From NCBI GenBank assembly GCA_030425195.1, contig JAUIAV010000011.1, positions 62,001-126,000 of the forward strand: a stretch of DNA of 64,000 nt, given 5' to 3'. Both the position numbers and the translations under genes were made by a program. Origin of the DNA: Gammaproteobacteria bacterium (lineage in GTDB: Bacteria > Pseudomonadota > Gammaproteobacteria > Pseudomonadales > Azotimanducaceae). Shown piece by piece: positions 1-8,011 of this stretch (positions are counted from its first letter, which is position 1; each line of letters opens with the position of its first letter). The notes beneath the pieces are model-generated. The model searched no databases and was not told the DNA's origin. It saw only the letters and a list, made by a program, of their open reading frames with translations.

Positions 1-73
1 AGCAATAAAGTATGCAGGTGACATCGGCCGGTACCGGTGTAGGCTGTCGGCGGGATGTACCGGGGAGAAACCC

Positions 74-637
74 ATGAATCAGCAGCTCAGTCGTATTGAT
101 CAGCTTCGCGAGGCGCTCGGTGGTGCCCACGAGCTCGCAGTCAACAAGGTCAAGGATCATCTGGAACCCTACGTGCAGGCCTTCATTGAGAATGCACCGT
201 TCGCGATCCTGTCGTCCTCGGATTCCGAGGGTAACTGTGACGCGTCCCCCAAGGGCGGGCTGCCGGGATTCATCAAAGTGGTGGATGAGCGCACGCTGCT
301 GATGCCTGACATCGGGGGCAATCGCCTGTTCCAGAGCTTTCAGAACTTCGAATCGAATCCGAAAGCCGGGCTGCTGTTCATGATTCCCGGAATGAACGTG
401 ACGGTCCGGGTGAACGGCCGGGTCCGTCTGCTGGAGCCGGACGATCTGACGGGCCGTGGCATCAGGCCGGAGCTCAGCTGGACGGACGAAAACTCCGGAC
501 TGATCCAGGGATTTCTGCTGGACATAGACGAGGCATATTTCCATTGCCCCCGTTCCATGCAGTTTGCCAACCTCTGGGACACTGCGACGATCGAGCAGAA
601 CGCGAGCCTCTCGATCAAGTCGCTGAAAAAAGTCTGA
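74..637 (+). CDS. Pyridoxamine 5'-phosphate oxidase-related FMN-binding protein (MSMEG_1061-like)
   Basis: Predicted 187-residue cytosolic flavin-binding protein of the split-barrel (PPOX) superfamily. The stretch APFAILSSSDSEGNCDASPKG near residue 40 is the usual first strands of such proteins, where residues after the ASPKG loop contact the FMN phosphate, and a second conserved block (LLMPDIGGNRLFQSFQN) follows. Length fits the family. The start is supported by a GGGGAGAAA ribosome site ending 3 bases before the ATG. Members are usually annotated only as flavin-linked redox proteins, so the substrate cannot be named. The gene stands alone; a decayed dehydrogenase on the opposite strand follows. 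Confidence 0.85.
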   Translation: MNQQLSRIDQLREALGGAHELAVNKVKDHLEPYVQAFIENAPFAILSSSDSEGNCDASPKGGLPGFIKVVDERTLLMPDIGGNRLFQSFQNFESNPKAGLLFMIPGMNVTVRVNGRVRLLEPDDLTGRGIRPELSWTDENSGLIQGFLLDIDEAYFHCPRSMQFANLWDTATIEQNASLSIKSLKKV

Positions 638-686
638 TCCGGGGACCCGGCAGACGCCTCACAGACCGGTAGCGACCCGGAGCGCA

Positions 687-1060
687 TCATTCGGCCACGA
701 AAGCCTCGTAGGCCTGCAGATAAGCCGGGTCCCAGCGGGAAAGGGCTGATCGATTCCGGATGAGATCGTCCGTGGTCCACGGGATAGGTTTCTCGTCGAG
801 GGACCGGGGCGTGTCGTTGTCGGGACAGAGCACGTAGAAATCACCCCGTTCGAGAGACGCCATCAGAAAGTCCACCACCTGCTCCGGGGTCCAGGCACCT
901 GGCGGCTTTTCCGGCATGAAGCGGGAGATCATGCCCGTGTAGGTGAATCCCGGCCCGGCGGATTGGTGATGCCCTGTTTGGAGCCGGTGTTGATCACAGC
1001 GGCGGCCACACCGGACTCGAGCATGGCGGGAACGAAAGCCTGTCAGCTGTGGACGGTTGC
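687..1060 (-). pseudogene. Remnant of a short-chain dehydrogenase (SDR), with nonsense codon and internal deletion
   Basis: Reading the minus strand, one frame gives VHS-stop-QAFVPAMLES then INTGSKQGITNPPG, the central part of a classical SDR. At about 955-963 the reading jumps to another frame with PGFTYTGMISRFMPEKPPG, WTPEQVVDFLMASLERGDFY and a normal SDR end (LSRWDPAYLQAYEAFVAE). Roughly 80 residues that would hold the YxxxK active site are missing between the blocks, and the N-terminal NAD-binding part is absent. The codon before QAF is TGA where relatives usually have Cys or another residue. These defects together indicate a dead gene. The beginning of the remnant, near 1060, is approximate. 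Confidence 0.82.
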
Positions 1061-1182
1061 CCCGCATTTTTGACCTTGCCCTCATAGATGCTGCGCTGGA
1101 TGATGCCAGCCGGACCCGCCACTGGCCAAGCGCACGGCCGGCGCGGATACTCGAAGACGGATTCCGCGGGGAGGGCGGTACC

Positions 1183-2031
1183 ATGCAAGAGGTGAGTGAG
1201 GATTACGTCGCCGGAAAAGTCCTGATTGTAACCGGTGGGGCCGGGGGCTTCGGGCGGATTCTGTGCGAGAAAGCGGCCGCGAGAGGCGCCAGGATCGTCT
1301 GCGCCGACATCGACGCCGACGGGCTCGAGGCGATGCAGGAGGCCCTGTCGCAGAGCGGCGCTGAATCGGTCACCGTGCGGGCGGATGTTACCAGCATGGA
1401 CGACATGAGAGCCCTCGCCGCCGCCGCCGTGACGCGGTTCGGAAGGGTCGACGTGATGGTGAACAACGCGGGCGTCATGCCGCTAGCGTTTTACCGGGAT
1501 CATGCAGATGCGCTCGATGCCTGGGAGCGGTGTATCGACATCAACTTCAAGGGTGTGCTGCACGGCATCGTCGCCGTATACGACCAGATGATCGAGCAGG
1601 GCGTCGGACACGTGATCAACCTGTCCTCCATCTACAGCAACCATCCCGTAGCCGGGGCGGCCGTGTATGGCGCCTCCAAGGCCGCGGTGAACTTTCTCTC
1701 CGAGGCGCTCCGGGTGGAAAGCCAGGGCAAGATCCGGGTCACCAACGTGCGCCCGACCGGCGTACCGGGGACCAACCTCGGTGCCGGCGTGATCAATCCC
1801 GATGCCATCATCGGCATTCTGGGTCAGAACGCACCGGCCTATCTGCAGCAGATGGGCGCGCATGCGGCCGGCGAGCTGCCGCCGGCCCAGCTCGAAGCCG
1901 GCAACATCGAGTACTACGCCCTCGATCCCGAACATCTGTCTGAGCAGATCCTGTATGCCATCGACCAGCCGCTCGGGATCTCCATCAGCGACATCACCGT
2001 ACGTGCATCCGGGGACGGCTACATTCTGTGA
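1183..2031 (+). CDS. SDR family NAD(P)-dependent oxidoreductase
   Basis: A 282-residue short-chain dehydrogenase. It shows the Rossmann glycine motif TGGAGGFG near residue 15, an acidic residue pair after the second strand (CADID) that usually favours NAD over NADP, the NNAG motif, and the catalytic Ser-Tyr-Lys in NLSSIYS and YGASK. The tail is longer than in minimal SDRs. The ATG at 1183 is chosen because GGGAGGGCGG lies directly upstream and the fold begins about ten residues later; an in-frame ATG at 1057 would add 42 residues of non-SDR sequence. The stop overlaps the next start by four bases (GTGA), so the two genes are probably co-translated. Substrate unknown. Confidence 0.9.
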   Translation: MQEVSEDYVAGKVLIVTGGAGGFGRILCEKAAARGARIVCADIDADGLEAMQEALSQSGAESVTVRADVTSMDDMRALAAAAVTRFGRVDVMVNNAGVMPLAFYRDHADALDAWERCIDINFKGVLHGIVAVYDQMIEQGVGHVINLSSIYSNHPVAGAAVYGASKAAVNFLSEALRVESQGKIRVTNVRPTGVPGTNLGAGVINPDAIIGILGQNAPAYLQQMGAHAAGELPPAQLEAGNIEYYALDPEHLSEQILYAIDQPLGISISDITVRASGDGYIL

Positions 2032-3275
2032 CCGGTGTGCTCGAGCTTCCCGCCGTCCAGTTCGCCATCGCGCTGGCACTGGGGCTGCTGGTGGGTCTGC
2101 AGCGCGAATGGGTGGAAGAGAAACCGCTGGGACTGCGCTCTTTCACGCTGATCACGCTGATCGGTGCGCTGATCGGTCTCTATGCGGAGGATGCCGGGCT
2201 GTGGATCGTGGCAGTCGGTCTGATCGTGATCACGCTCGGCATCTTCGTACACACGATTCTGCTGGCCCGGGAGCACGCCGTGGCAGGGATGACCACGGAG
2301 CTAGCCGGTATTGCCATGTATCTGGTGGGCGCAATGACGACCACCGGATACCCCATCACGGCGGTGGTGCTCACCGGCGTGGTGACGCTGCTCCTGCACT
2401 GGAAAGTGCCGCTGCATGCGCTCACCCGCAGAATTGCGCCACAAGAGTTCCAGGCGGTGGCCCGCTTCGTCCTGGTGACGCTGGTGGTGCTGCCGATTCT
2501 GCCGAACCGGACCTTCGGCCCCTTCGACGTGCTCAACCCCTTCCATATCTGGCTGATGGTCGTGCTCATCGTCGGGTTGAATCTGGTGGGGTACTTCGCT
2601 CTGCGGATCACTCGCGGACGCGGCAGCGCGCTGCTCGGTGGGGTGCTGGGCGGGCTGGTCTCCAGCACGGCCACCACCGTCAGCTATTCCGGCCGAAGCC
2701 ATGCCGATGCCGCCATGGCGCCCGTCGCGGCCATCGCCATTCTGATCGCCTCGGCCCTCGTCTACGTGCGGGTCCTGGTGGAAGTCCTCGTCGTAGCGCC
2801 GGCACTCCTCACCGGCCTGGCAGGACCGGTTCTGACCTACTTCGCGCTCTTCGCGGTCATCGCCGCGGTACTGATCCGCTTTTCCGGGTCCGGATCCCCG
2901 GCGGAAGTGAAGACGGGCAATCCGGCCGAGCTCAGCACGGCAATGGTGTTCGCGCTCATCTATTCCGTGGTGGTGTTTCTGAGTGCGGCCGTCAGTGAGG
3001 AGTTCGGTGAGACGCTCCTGTACCCGGTGGCTCTGTTGTCCGGGCTGACGGACGTGGATGCGATCACGCTGTCCACCGGTCATCTGTATCAGTCGTCGAG
3101 GATCACGGCGGATACCGCCTGGCGCGTCATATTCGTCGCGGCTCTGGCTAACCTGCTGTTCAAGGCGGGCGTGGTCGCGGTGATCGGCGGTGACGCGTTG
3201 CGGCGGCGCCTGCTGCCGGTGCTGGGCGGTCTGATGGTGGCCGGGGTGCTGATCGCCCTGTTCTGGCCGGGCTGA
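2028..3275 (+). CDS. MgtC/SapB-DUF4010 family integral membrane protein
   Basis: A 415-residue, very hydrophobic inner-membrane protein. The N-terminal part has the MgtC/SapB-type sequence ALGLLVGLQREW followed by GLRSFTLITLIGAL, and the C-terminal half corresponds to DUF4010 (GGVLGGLVSSTATTVSYS, then SGLTDVDAITLS). About a dozen transmembrane segments are visible. The family function is not established; ion transport or homeostasis is often suggested by the MgtC link. The start is GTG at 2028, overlapping the stop of the SDR, so translational coupling is expected. It meets the acid phosphatase gene tail to tail with a two-base gap. Confidence 0.9.
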   Translation: MTGVLELPAVQFAIALALGLLVGLQREWVEEKPLGLRSFTLITLIGALIGLYAEDAGLWIVAVGLIVITLGIFVHTILLAREHAVAGMTTELAGIAMYLVGAMTTTGYPITAVVLTGVVTLLLHWKVPLHALTRRIAPQEFQAVARFVLVTLVVLPILPNRTFGPFDVLNPFHIWLMVVLIVGLNLVGYFALRITRGRGSALLGGVLGGLVSSTATTVSYSGRSHADAAMAPVAAIAILIASALVYVRVLVEVLVVAPALLTGLAGPVLTYFALFAVIAAVLIRFSGSGSPAEVKTGNPAELSTAMVFALIYSVVVFLSAAVSEEFGETLLYPVALLSGLTDVDAITLSTGHLYQSSRITADTAWRVIFVAALANLLFKAGVVAVIGGDALRRRLLPVLGGLMVAGVLIALFWPG

Positions 3276-3277
3276 GC

Positions 3278-4147
3278 TCAGTTCTCTTCCGCGTGGGGGA
3301 AGAGGCGCGTCTGCAGGGCCTTCCGTTCGGCGGTGCAATCCCGGTCGGGCTCGAGACCGCGGGCACGGGCATCCGCAATCTCGCGGCGGGCCTGATCCGC
3401 ATCACGCAGATAGTCCGCGTTGCTCTGAAGTACAGCGACGGCAGCGGCGCCGATGATCCGGCCGGCGGCCACATCGCTCGGCCAGTGCACGTTGCAGAAG
3501 ACCCGGCTTTCGCCGTAGGCCATGCCGCGGGAAAGAATCTCGTCCGCCCGGTCGGGTGCGAGAGTGGTGAGAATCAGTGCCCAGGCCCAGCCGATGGACG
3601 TGTGTCCCGATGGGTAGGAGGGGTCTCCCTGAAGCATTTCCTGCTCAGGTTCCGGTGCGCAGTTGGCTTCTCCGTTCACCAGAAACGGACGGGCGCGGCC
3701 GTAGTGGTTCTTCGCCGCATAGGTCGCGAGCCCGGCATCTGCCAGAGTTCTGCGCAGCAGCTGGTAGAGGTAGGGGGTATCTGCTTCCGTGACCGGCACG
3801 TCCAGGGCGCAGGCGAAATGTCCGGCGGCATTCGGAAACGAGAGATCATTGTCCAGCGATGCCAGCTCGAAGCGGGGTGAACCCTGCAGCGTCAGCGCCC
3901 GGTTGCTGATTTCCGTATCCGTAGCCTGAGCACTGGATCCTTCCGCGGGTGGCGGCGGGAGAAGAGCCAGGCTGTCCGGATAGTCTACGGCATCCAGGTA
4001 GCCCTGCAGGATACCGTGCCGGATCTCGGGCACCGGTTCCGGACCCGTCGGTACGGCTGCGCATCCGGCCAGGCTGGCGGTGAGGACTGCGGCCAGTAAC
4101 GGCAACAGGAGGCGTCGGACAGAATCGAGAGGCATGGTTTCTTTCAT
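3278..4147 (-). CDS. Class A (PhoN-like) acid phosphatase, PAP2 superfamily, predicted lipoprotein
   Basis: A 289-residue exported phosphatase. The N-terminus has a hydrophobic segment and a lipobox (LTASLAGC), so it is probably an outer-envelope lipoprotein. All three PAP2 signature motifs are present: KNHYGRARPF (K-x6-RP), SYPSGHTSIGW (PSGH) and SRVFCNVHWPSD (SR-x5-H-x3-D), supplying phosphate-binding Lys/Arg and the two catalytic His. The GWAWAL block and the GESRVFCNVHW context match class A non-specific acid phosphatases rather than PgpB-type membrane enzymes. An alternative start lies four codons downstream (MPLDS). It probably scavenges phosphate from phosphomonoesters in the periplasm. 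Confidence 0.92.
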   Translation of the reverse strand: MKETMPLDSVRRLLLPLLAAVLTASLAGCAAVPTGPEPVPEIRHGILQGYLDAVDYPDSLALLPPPPAEGSSAQATDTEISNRALTLQGSPRFELASLDNDLSFPNAAGHFACALDVPVTEADTPYLYQLLRRTLADAGLATYAAKNHYGRARPFLVNGEANCAPEPEQEMLQGDPSYPSGHTSIGWAWALILTTLAPDRADEILSRGMAYGESRVFCNVHWPSDVAAGRIIGAAAVAVLQSNADYLRDADQARREIADARARGLEPDRDCTAERKALQTRLFPHAEEN

Positions 4148-4177
4148 CCCTGAGTCATCCCTGAGTCATCCCTGAAT
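4145..4177 (-). repeat. Three tandem 11-bp repeats at the start of the acid phosphatase gene
   Basis: On the minus strand the unit ACTCAGGGATG occurs three times in a row (the outermost copy reads ATTCAGGGATG). Each unit carries a Shine-Dalgarno-like AGGG and an ATG; the innermost ATG is the predicted start codon of the phosphatase. Because 11 is not a multiple of three, the three ATGs lie in different frames. Copy number changes here could alter translation initiation; that effect is inference. Confidence 0.85.
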
Positions 4178-4233
4178 CGTGTGCCGGAACCCTAACACCC
4201 TGCGTCCCCGGCGGTAAGCGAAACTTGCGGCTG

Positions 4234-5040
4234 CTATTCGCGTCTCATCACCAGGCCGATCTGCCGGCACTGGGCGACCAGTTCTCCCCGGCTGTCCCAG
4301 AGCGCGCCGCTCTCCACCATCCGACCGTTCTGCAGATCGTCCGTACGCAGCTCTGCCGTGATCCAGCCGGGTGCGGGACGGCGGCGGACGTGCACGGTCA
4401 GCTCCAGAGTCGGCACCCAGCCGATGGCCCCGAGCAGTGAAAACGGCGATGGCGGGAAACAGTCGGTGAACTGCAGGAGGGAGCGGACATCCGGTGCCCG
4501 GCCATCGACGAAGCGGACCATCCCCCGGATGACGGCCGAGTCCGATCCGCCCGGCACCGCACAGAGCGGGTCCAGGCGTATGTCCAGCCGGTCCAGGATC
4601 GGCAGACCGACTCCCTGATTCTCAGCCGACCGCTGGACACAGTCGTCCGGATCCGGCATGGCAGGTGGCGGAAGGGTGATCTCGGCATCAACGCCCACCG
4701 GCTCCGAGAGATCCGAGAAAGCGGCCAGGACTTCGAGCCGCGTTCTGCCTGACTGACTGAGCCCGGCGCGCACGGTGGTGAGGGTTCTGCCGGTACGGAT
4801 CAGCTCCACGTCGATCTCGCAGTCGGCCTCCGCGATACCCGGTCGGAGATAGTGGGTCGTGACACTCAGGGGATCCGGATGGGCGACTGCGTCCTCAAGT
4901 GCCCGGGCGGCGATGGACAGCAGGTATCCCCCGTTAGGGTTGTCGCCGATGTTCCAGGCGCTGCTCACGCGCCCGCGCCACCGGCCGTCGTCGATCTGCT
5001 CGACTGCGGTTTCGTCGTCGTACTGACTCACTGTGTCCAT
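4234..5040 (-). CDS. Acyl-CoA thioesterase, double-hotdog family
   Basis: A 268-residue soluble protein of the thioesterase-like superfamily (TesB-like double hotdog). Recognisable parts are WNIGDNPNGGYLLSIAARALEDA near residue 30, the substrate-tunnel side of the first hotdog, then SVTTHYLRPG and RTGRTLTTVRAGLSQ, and in the second half PFSLLGAIGWVPTLELTVHVRRRPAPGW. It would hydrolyse acyl-CoA to fatty acid and CoA, fitting the many lipid-metabolism genes around. It is divergent from the LLM oxidoreductase gene, with 48 bases between the starts, so the two may share a control region. Chain-length preference cannot be read from the sequence. Confidence 0.85.
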   Translation of the reverse strand: MDTVSQYDDETAVEQIDDGRWRGRVSSAWNIGDNPNGGYLLSIAARALEDAVAHPDPLSVTTHYLRPGIAEADCEIDVELIRTGRTLTTVRAGLSQSGRTRLEVLAAFSDLSEPVGVDAEITLPPPAMPDPDDCVQRSAENQGVGLPILDRLDIRLDPLCAVPGGSDSAVIRGMVRFVDGRAPDVRSLLQFTDCFPPSPFSLLGAIGWVPTLELTVHVRRRPAPGWITAELRTDDLQNGRMVESGALWDSRGELVAQCRQIGLVMRRE

Positions 5041-5088
5041 CCTTCCTGAGGCTGCTAATCTATCCGTCCTTACCGTTCAAGAACAGGC

Positions 5089-6096
5089 ATGACGATGACT
5101 GAGACGACCCATCCGCTCGGTGTGACCTTCGGCAGCCTGGCCGTTCTCGGCCCGCGGGGCGTGCTGGATGTGGCGAGGCTCGCTGACGAGCTGGGCTATT
5201 CCTCACTCTGGACCGTGGAAGCCACGGGTACGGACGCCTTCTCTCTGCTCGGTGGCGTGTCCGCAGTAGCGCCTGAGCTCGATCTCGCGACGGGCATCGT
5301 GCCGGTCCAGCTCCGCACACCGCCGCTGGCCGCCATGTCGGCGGCCACGCTTCAGGCCATGAGTCCCGACGCCAGCGTCTGGCTGGGCGTGGGCGTCTCA
5401 GCGCCCGGTATTCTGCGTCAGCATGGCGAGAACAGCACCGATCGTCCCATTGCCATGATGCGCGAGTACGTCGCGCTGCTCAGAGAATGTCTGTCCGGCG
5501 AAGCGGTAACCTTCGAAGGCGACTTCTGGCAGGTGAAGCGGTTCCGGCTTGGTGTCCGGCTCGGAGAGCGCCGCCCGAAAATCGTCATGGCAGCGCTCAA
5601 TCCGCAGATGCTGAAGCTGGCGGGGGAAGTGGCGGATGGCGTCCTGCTCAATTACCTGCCGTCCAGCCACGTGGCGGATTCGGTCGCCCAGGTGCGCAAA
5701 GGGGGCGATGCGAAAGTCTTCGCCTACGTGCACGCGGCGGTGGCGGAGCTCAACGAGCGGACGGCCGGCTCGGCACGAAAGGACCTGTTCAACTACGCCA
5801 TGGCCGACGGCTACGCCAGGATGTTCAGAAGTGCCGGTTTCACGGAGGAAGTGGATGCGTTGCGCAGCCGCCAGGCCGAGCGGGACCGGGACGGCGCCCT
5901 GGCCGCAATCTCGGAGCGGATGATTCAGGCCATCGATTTCGTGGGCAGCGAGTCGGCGGTAGGCGACTTCGTTCGGGCCTATGTGGAAGCCGGGGTCGAA
6001 CATCCCGTGCTCATGCCCATGCCCTGGGGTGAGGACCGCTTCGACGTCACGCAACGGACCATGCGGGCGGCGATCGCGGGCCTGGCCGCGGGTTGA
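5089..6096 (+). CDS. LLM class flavin-dependent oxidoreductase (luciferase-like)
   Basis: A 335-residue luciferase-like TIM barrel using FMN or F420. Typical elements are the N-terminal LADELGYSSLWTVEATGTDAF block, LDLATGIVPVQLRTPP, LGVGVSAPGILR, and RRPKIVMAALNPQMLKLAGEVADGVLLNYLPS, a form of the conserved cofactor-site segment. ATG at 5095 is an alternative start two codons in. The substrate is unknown; such enzymes oxidise or cleave a wide range of compounds and cannot be assigned by sequence alone. It ends directly against batD (tail to tail, no gap). Two further LLM genes lie in this window. Confidence 0.88.
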   Translation: MTMTETTHPLGVTFGSLAVLGPRGVLDVARLADELGYSSLWTVEATGTDAFSLLGGVSAVAPELDLATGIVPVQLRTPPLAAMSAATLQAMSPDASVWLGVGVSAPGILRQHGENSTDRPIAMMREYVALLRECLSGEAVTFEGDFWQVKRFRLGVRLGERRPKIVMAALNPQMLKLAGEVADGVLLNYLPSSHVADSVAQVRKGGDAKVFAYVHAAVAELNERTAGSARKDLFNYAMADGYARMFRSAGFTEEVDALRSRQAERDRDGALAAISERMIQAIDFVGSESAVGDFVRAYVEAGVEHPVLMPMPWGEDRFDVTQRTMRAAIAGLAAG

Positions 6097-7371
6097 TCAA
6101 CCGGGATTCAGAGGGGCCAGCCGGGCCTCATGCCCTGATCGGACCTCCGCCATATGGCGCCCGCGCGCCGCGCGCAGCCCTTTAGCCGCGGTGCGCAGAT
6201 CCGGTCCGGATCCACCGGCACCGAACAGGACCTCACTCAGCTGATCGAAGGCGGCGACCAGGGCCTGATCGCCGTAGCGATCCGCGAACGCTCGGAGGTC
6301 CAGGGTCGGATCCAGGCGGCGCAGCCAGGCGACCGCTGAGCGGTAGAACGCTTCGGGGGTCTCCGCCTCGAGCAGTGCTCGGAAAGCGAAGGCTTCCGAT
6401 GCCCGGTAGGTCTCCCGCGCTTTCCGGCGGGTGGCAATGAATGCCGGCAGAAAGCGTCTGAGACCGAGTCCGGTCAGCGCGGCGATCAGCAGAATCGCCA
6501 GCAGCCGCCATGGGCTGCGTCTGGTGTCCGGTTCTTCCGACGGTTCGGGCGGCGGGCCCTGGATGGTCAGCGTGACCGGTTCCAGGCGCGCCTGCTCCAC
6601 GCGTTGCTCAGCCTGATTCCACCAGGCGAGGATGCGCCCCGGGATCTCCAGGTCCCCGCCGTGGTTGAGCACCAGGGTGAGTGTTTCCAGCCGCTCGGCA
6701 TGCTCGCCGTCCGTCAGCACGGGTTCCTTCGGATAGACGCTGATCAGGTCGCTCGACAGGGCCGGCGCCAGCGGCGGAAGGAACAGCGCCGGCATGCCAT
6801 CGAGCGTCGCCCGGTAGTGCACCACCAGCCCGTCACCCACCGAGAGCCTGTCGATGTCGCCGTCGAACGTCCGCGCGAGCTCCAGACGCCGTCCGGCCAG
6901 AAAGGGATCGACGTCTTCTGCGCCCGGAGGGATCCGTGCCGTCAGACTGACTTGCGGTACCCGGATGTCGCTCACCTGGTTCGCCGCACCGGGATTCGCC
7001 CACGTGATCCGGATCGGCTCGCCACCAAGGGTCAGAGACGCGGGCACCAGCGGCGTCACCTCATAGTTGCGCACGATGCCCGACCAGGTTTCGCGGCCTA
7101 CCCGTTCGCTCACGGGATGGGAGCTGTCCGGCGGCAGCCGGGTAATGGCGTTCGGTACCTCGAAGGTCGGGTACACCGGCGGCACGGGCTGCCAGGTGGG
7201 CACGAGCACGGTCACCCGCATGGTTGCGGATTCACCGACGGTCAGGGATTCGGGTGTGAGCTCGACCCGTACGATCGGGGCGGACTCTCCGGCTGATCCC
7301 GGGGATGCGAGCGTCATGCACAAAAGCAGCGCGCAGAGAGGCAGAAGCGGCTGCAGCCGGCCCGCGTTCAC
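6097..7371 (-). CDS. batD: BatD-like protein, exported with a C-terminal membrane anchor
   Basis: A 424-residue protein with a signal peptide (MNAGRLQPLLPLCALLLCMTL to about residue 27, SPGSAG), beta-rich periplasmic repeats resembling BatD (VRVELTPESLTVGESATMRV), a transmembrane segment near residue 295-315 (LLAILLIAALTGLGL) and a cytosolic helical tail. It is the last gene of the moxR-bat run and overlaps batC by four bases. Bat proteins are thought to form an envelope complex with the MoxR ATPase and the VWA proteins, linked to stress tolerance; the biochemical role is unresolved. Assignment rests on topology and neighbourhood, because BatD sequences diverge strongly. Confidence 0.8.
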   Translation of the reverse strand: MNAGRLQPLLPLCALLLCMTLASPGSAGESAPIVRVELTPESLTVGESATMRVTVLVPTWQPVPPVYPTFEVPNAITRLPPDSSHPVSERVGRETWSGIVRNYEVTPLVPASLTLGGEPIRITWANPGAANQVSDIRVPQVSLTARIPPGAEDVDPFLAGRRLELARTFDGDIDRLSVGDGLVVHYRATLDGMPALFLPPLAPALSSDLISVYPKEPVLTDGEHAERLETLTLVLNHGGDLEIPGRILAWWNQAEQRVEQARLEPVTLTIQGPPPEPSEEPDTRRSPWRLLAILLIAALTGLGLRRFLPAFIATRRKARETYRASEAFAFRALLEAETPEAFYRSAVAWLRRLDPTLDLRAFADRYGDQALVAAFDQLSEVLFGAGGSGPDLRTAAKGLRAARGRHMAEVRSGHEARLAPLNPG

Positions 7372-8009
7372 AGCTCACCCCGCCGGCTGGCCTCGAGGAG
7401 AAATCTGGATCGGAGGAAATCTGCCGTCTCCGTGTCGACGGAGCGCATCCATTTCTCCGCAGAGGCGGCCTCCAGCACGCTTCTGCGATCAACCTGCGCC
7501 TCCTGGCCCCGGTTGCGTTCGTTGTCGTAGACCACGTCGTCCTCGCCCAGCTTCCCTTCGGTGGAGCTCTGCTCTCGTGCGGCTTCGATGTAGTCGCGGG
7601 TGTATCGGGCGAGAGCCAGGTTTTCCCTGGCCTGCTGCCAGTCAGGCGCTTCCGCCAGGGCCTGCTCGTAGGCGGTGATGGCTTTACCATAAGCGAACTG
7701 CTTCATGAAGGCATTGCCCCGGTTGAAGAAGCCTTCTGCCGTGCCGAGCCGCCCGAACGCATCCGCAGCCTCCGCATAGGCGCCATGCCGATAGTAGGCG
7801 ATGCCCTGCCAGGCGGGATCCTGGAAACGGTCTGCCGCCGCTTCGAAGCGGACTTCCCGGAACAACCGGGCGGCCTGCTGATCGGGTGTCAGCCAGAGAC
7901 CGATGAAGCTCTGCTGCCGCCAGGTCATCGCAGCAAGCGTCACGGCGGCAAGCAGGGTGGCTGCGAGGATCAGCACGGGAAACGGCAGATTGGCGAGACG
8001 TTTCAGCAT
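7368..8009 (-). CDS. batC: TPR protein of the Bat complex (BatC-like)
   Basis: A 213-residue membrane-anchored TPR protein. An N-terminal transmembrane helix (FPVLILAATLLAAVTLAAM) is followed by TPR-like helices (AWQGIAYYRHGAYAEAADAF, FNRGNAFMKQFAYGKAITAYEQAL), then a hydrophilic linker and an end, EKWMRSVDTETADFLRSRFLLE, like the conserved C-terminus of Bat TPR proteins. The ATG at 8009 is chosen because it follows the batB stop by two bases; an upstream in-frame GTG at 8099 would run into batB. Its stop overlaps batD. It probably serves as an assembly scaffold for the VWA partners. Confidence 0.82.
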   Translation of the reverse strand: MLKRLANLPFPVLILAATLLAAVTLAAMTWRQQSFIGLWLTPDQQAARLFREVRFEAAADRFQDPAWQGIAYYRHGAYAEAADAFGRLGTAEGFFNRGNAFMKQFAYGKAITAYEQALAEAPDWQQARENLALARYTRDYIEAAREQSSTEGKLGEDDVVYDNERNRGQEAQVDRRSVLEAASAEKWMRSVDTETADFLRSRFLLEASRRGEL

Positions 8010-8011
8010 GA

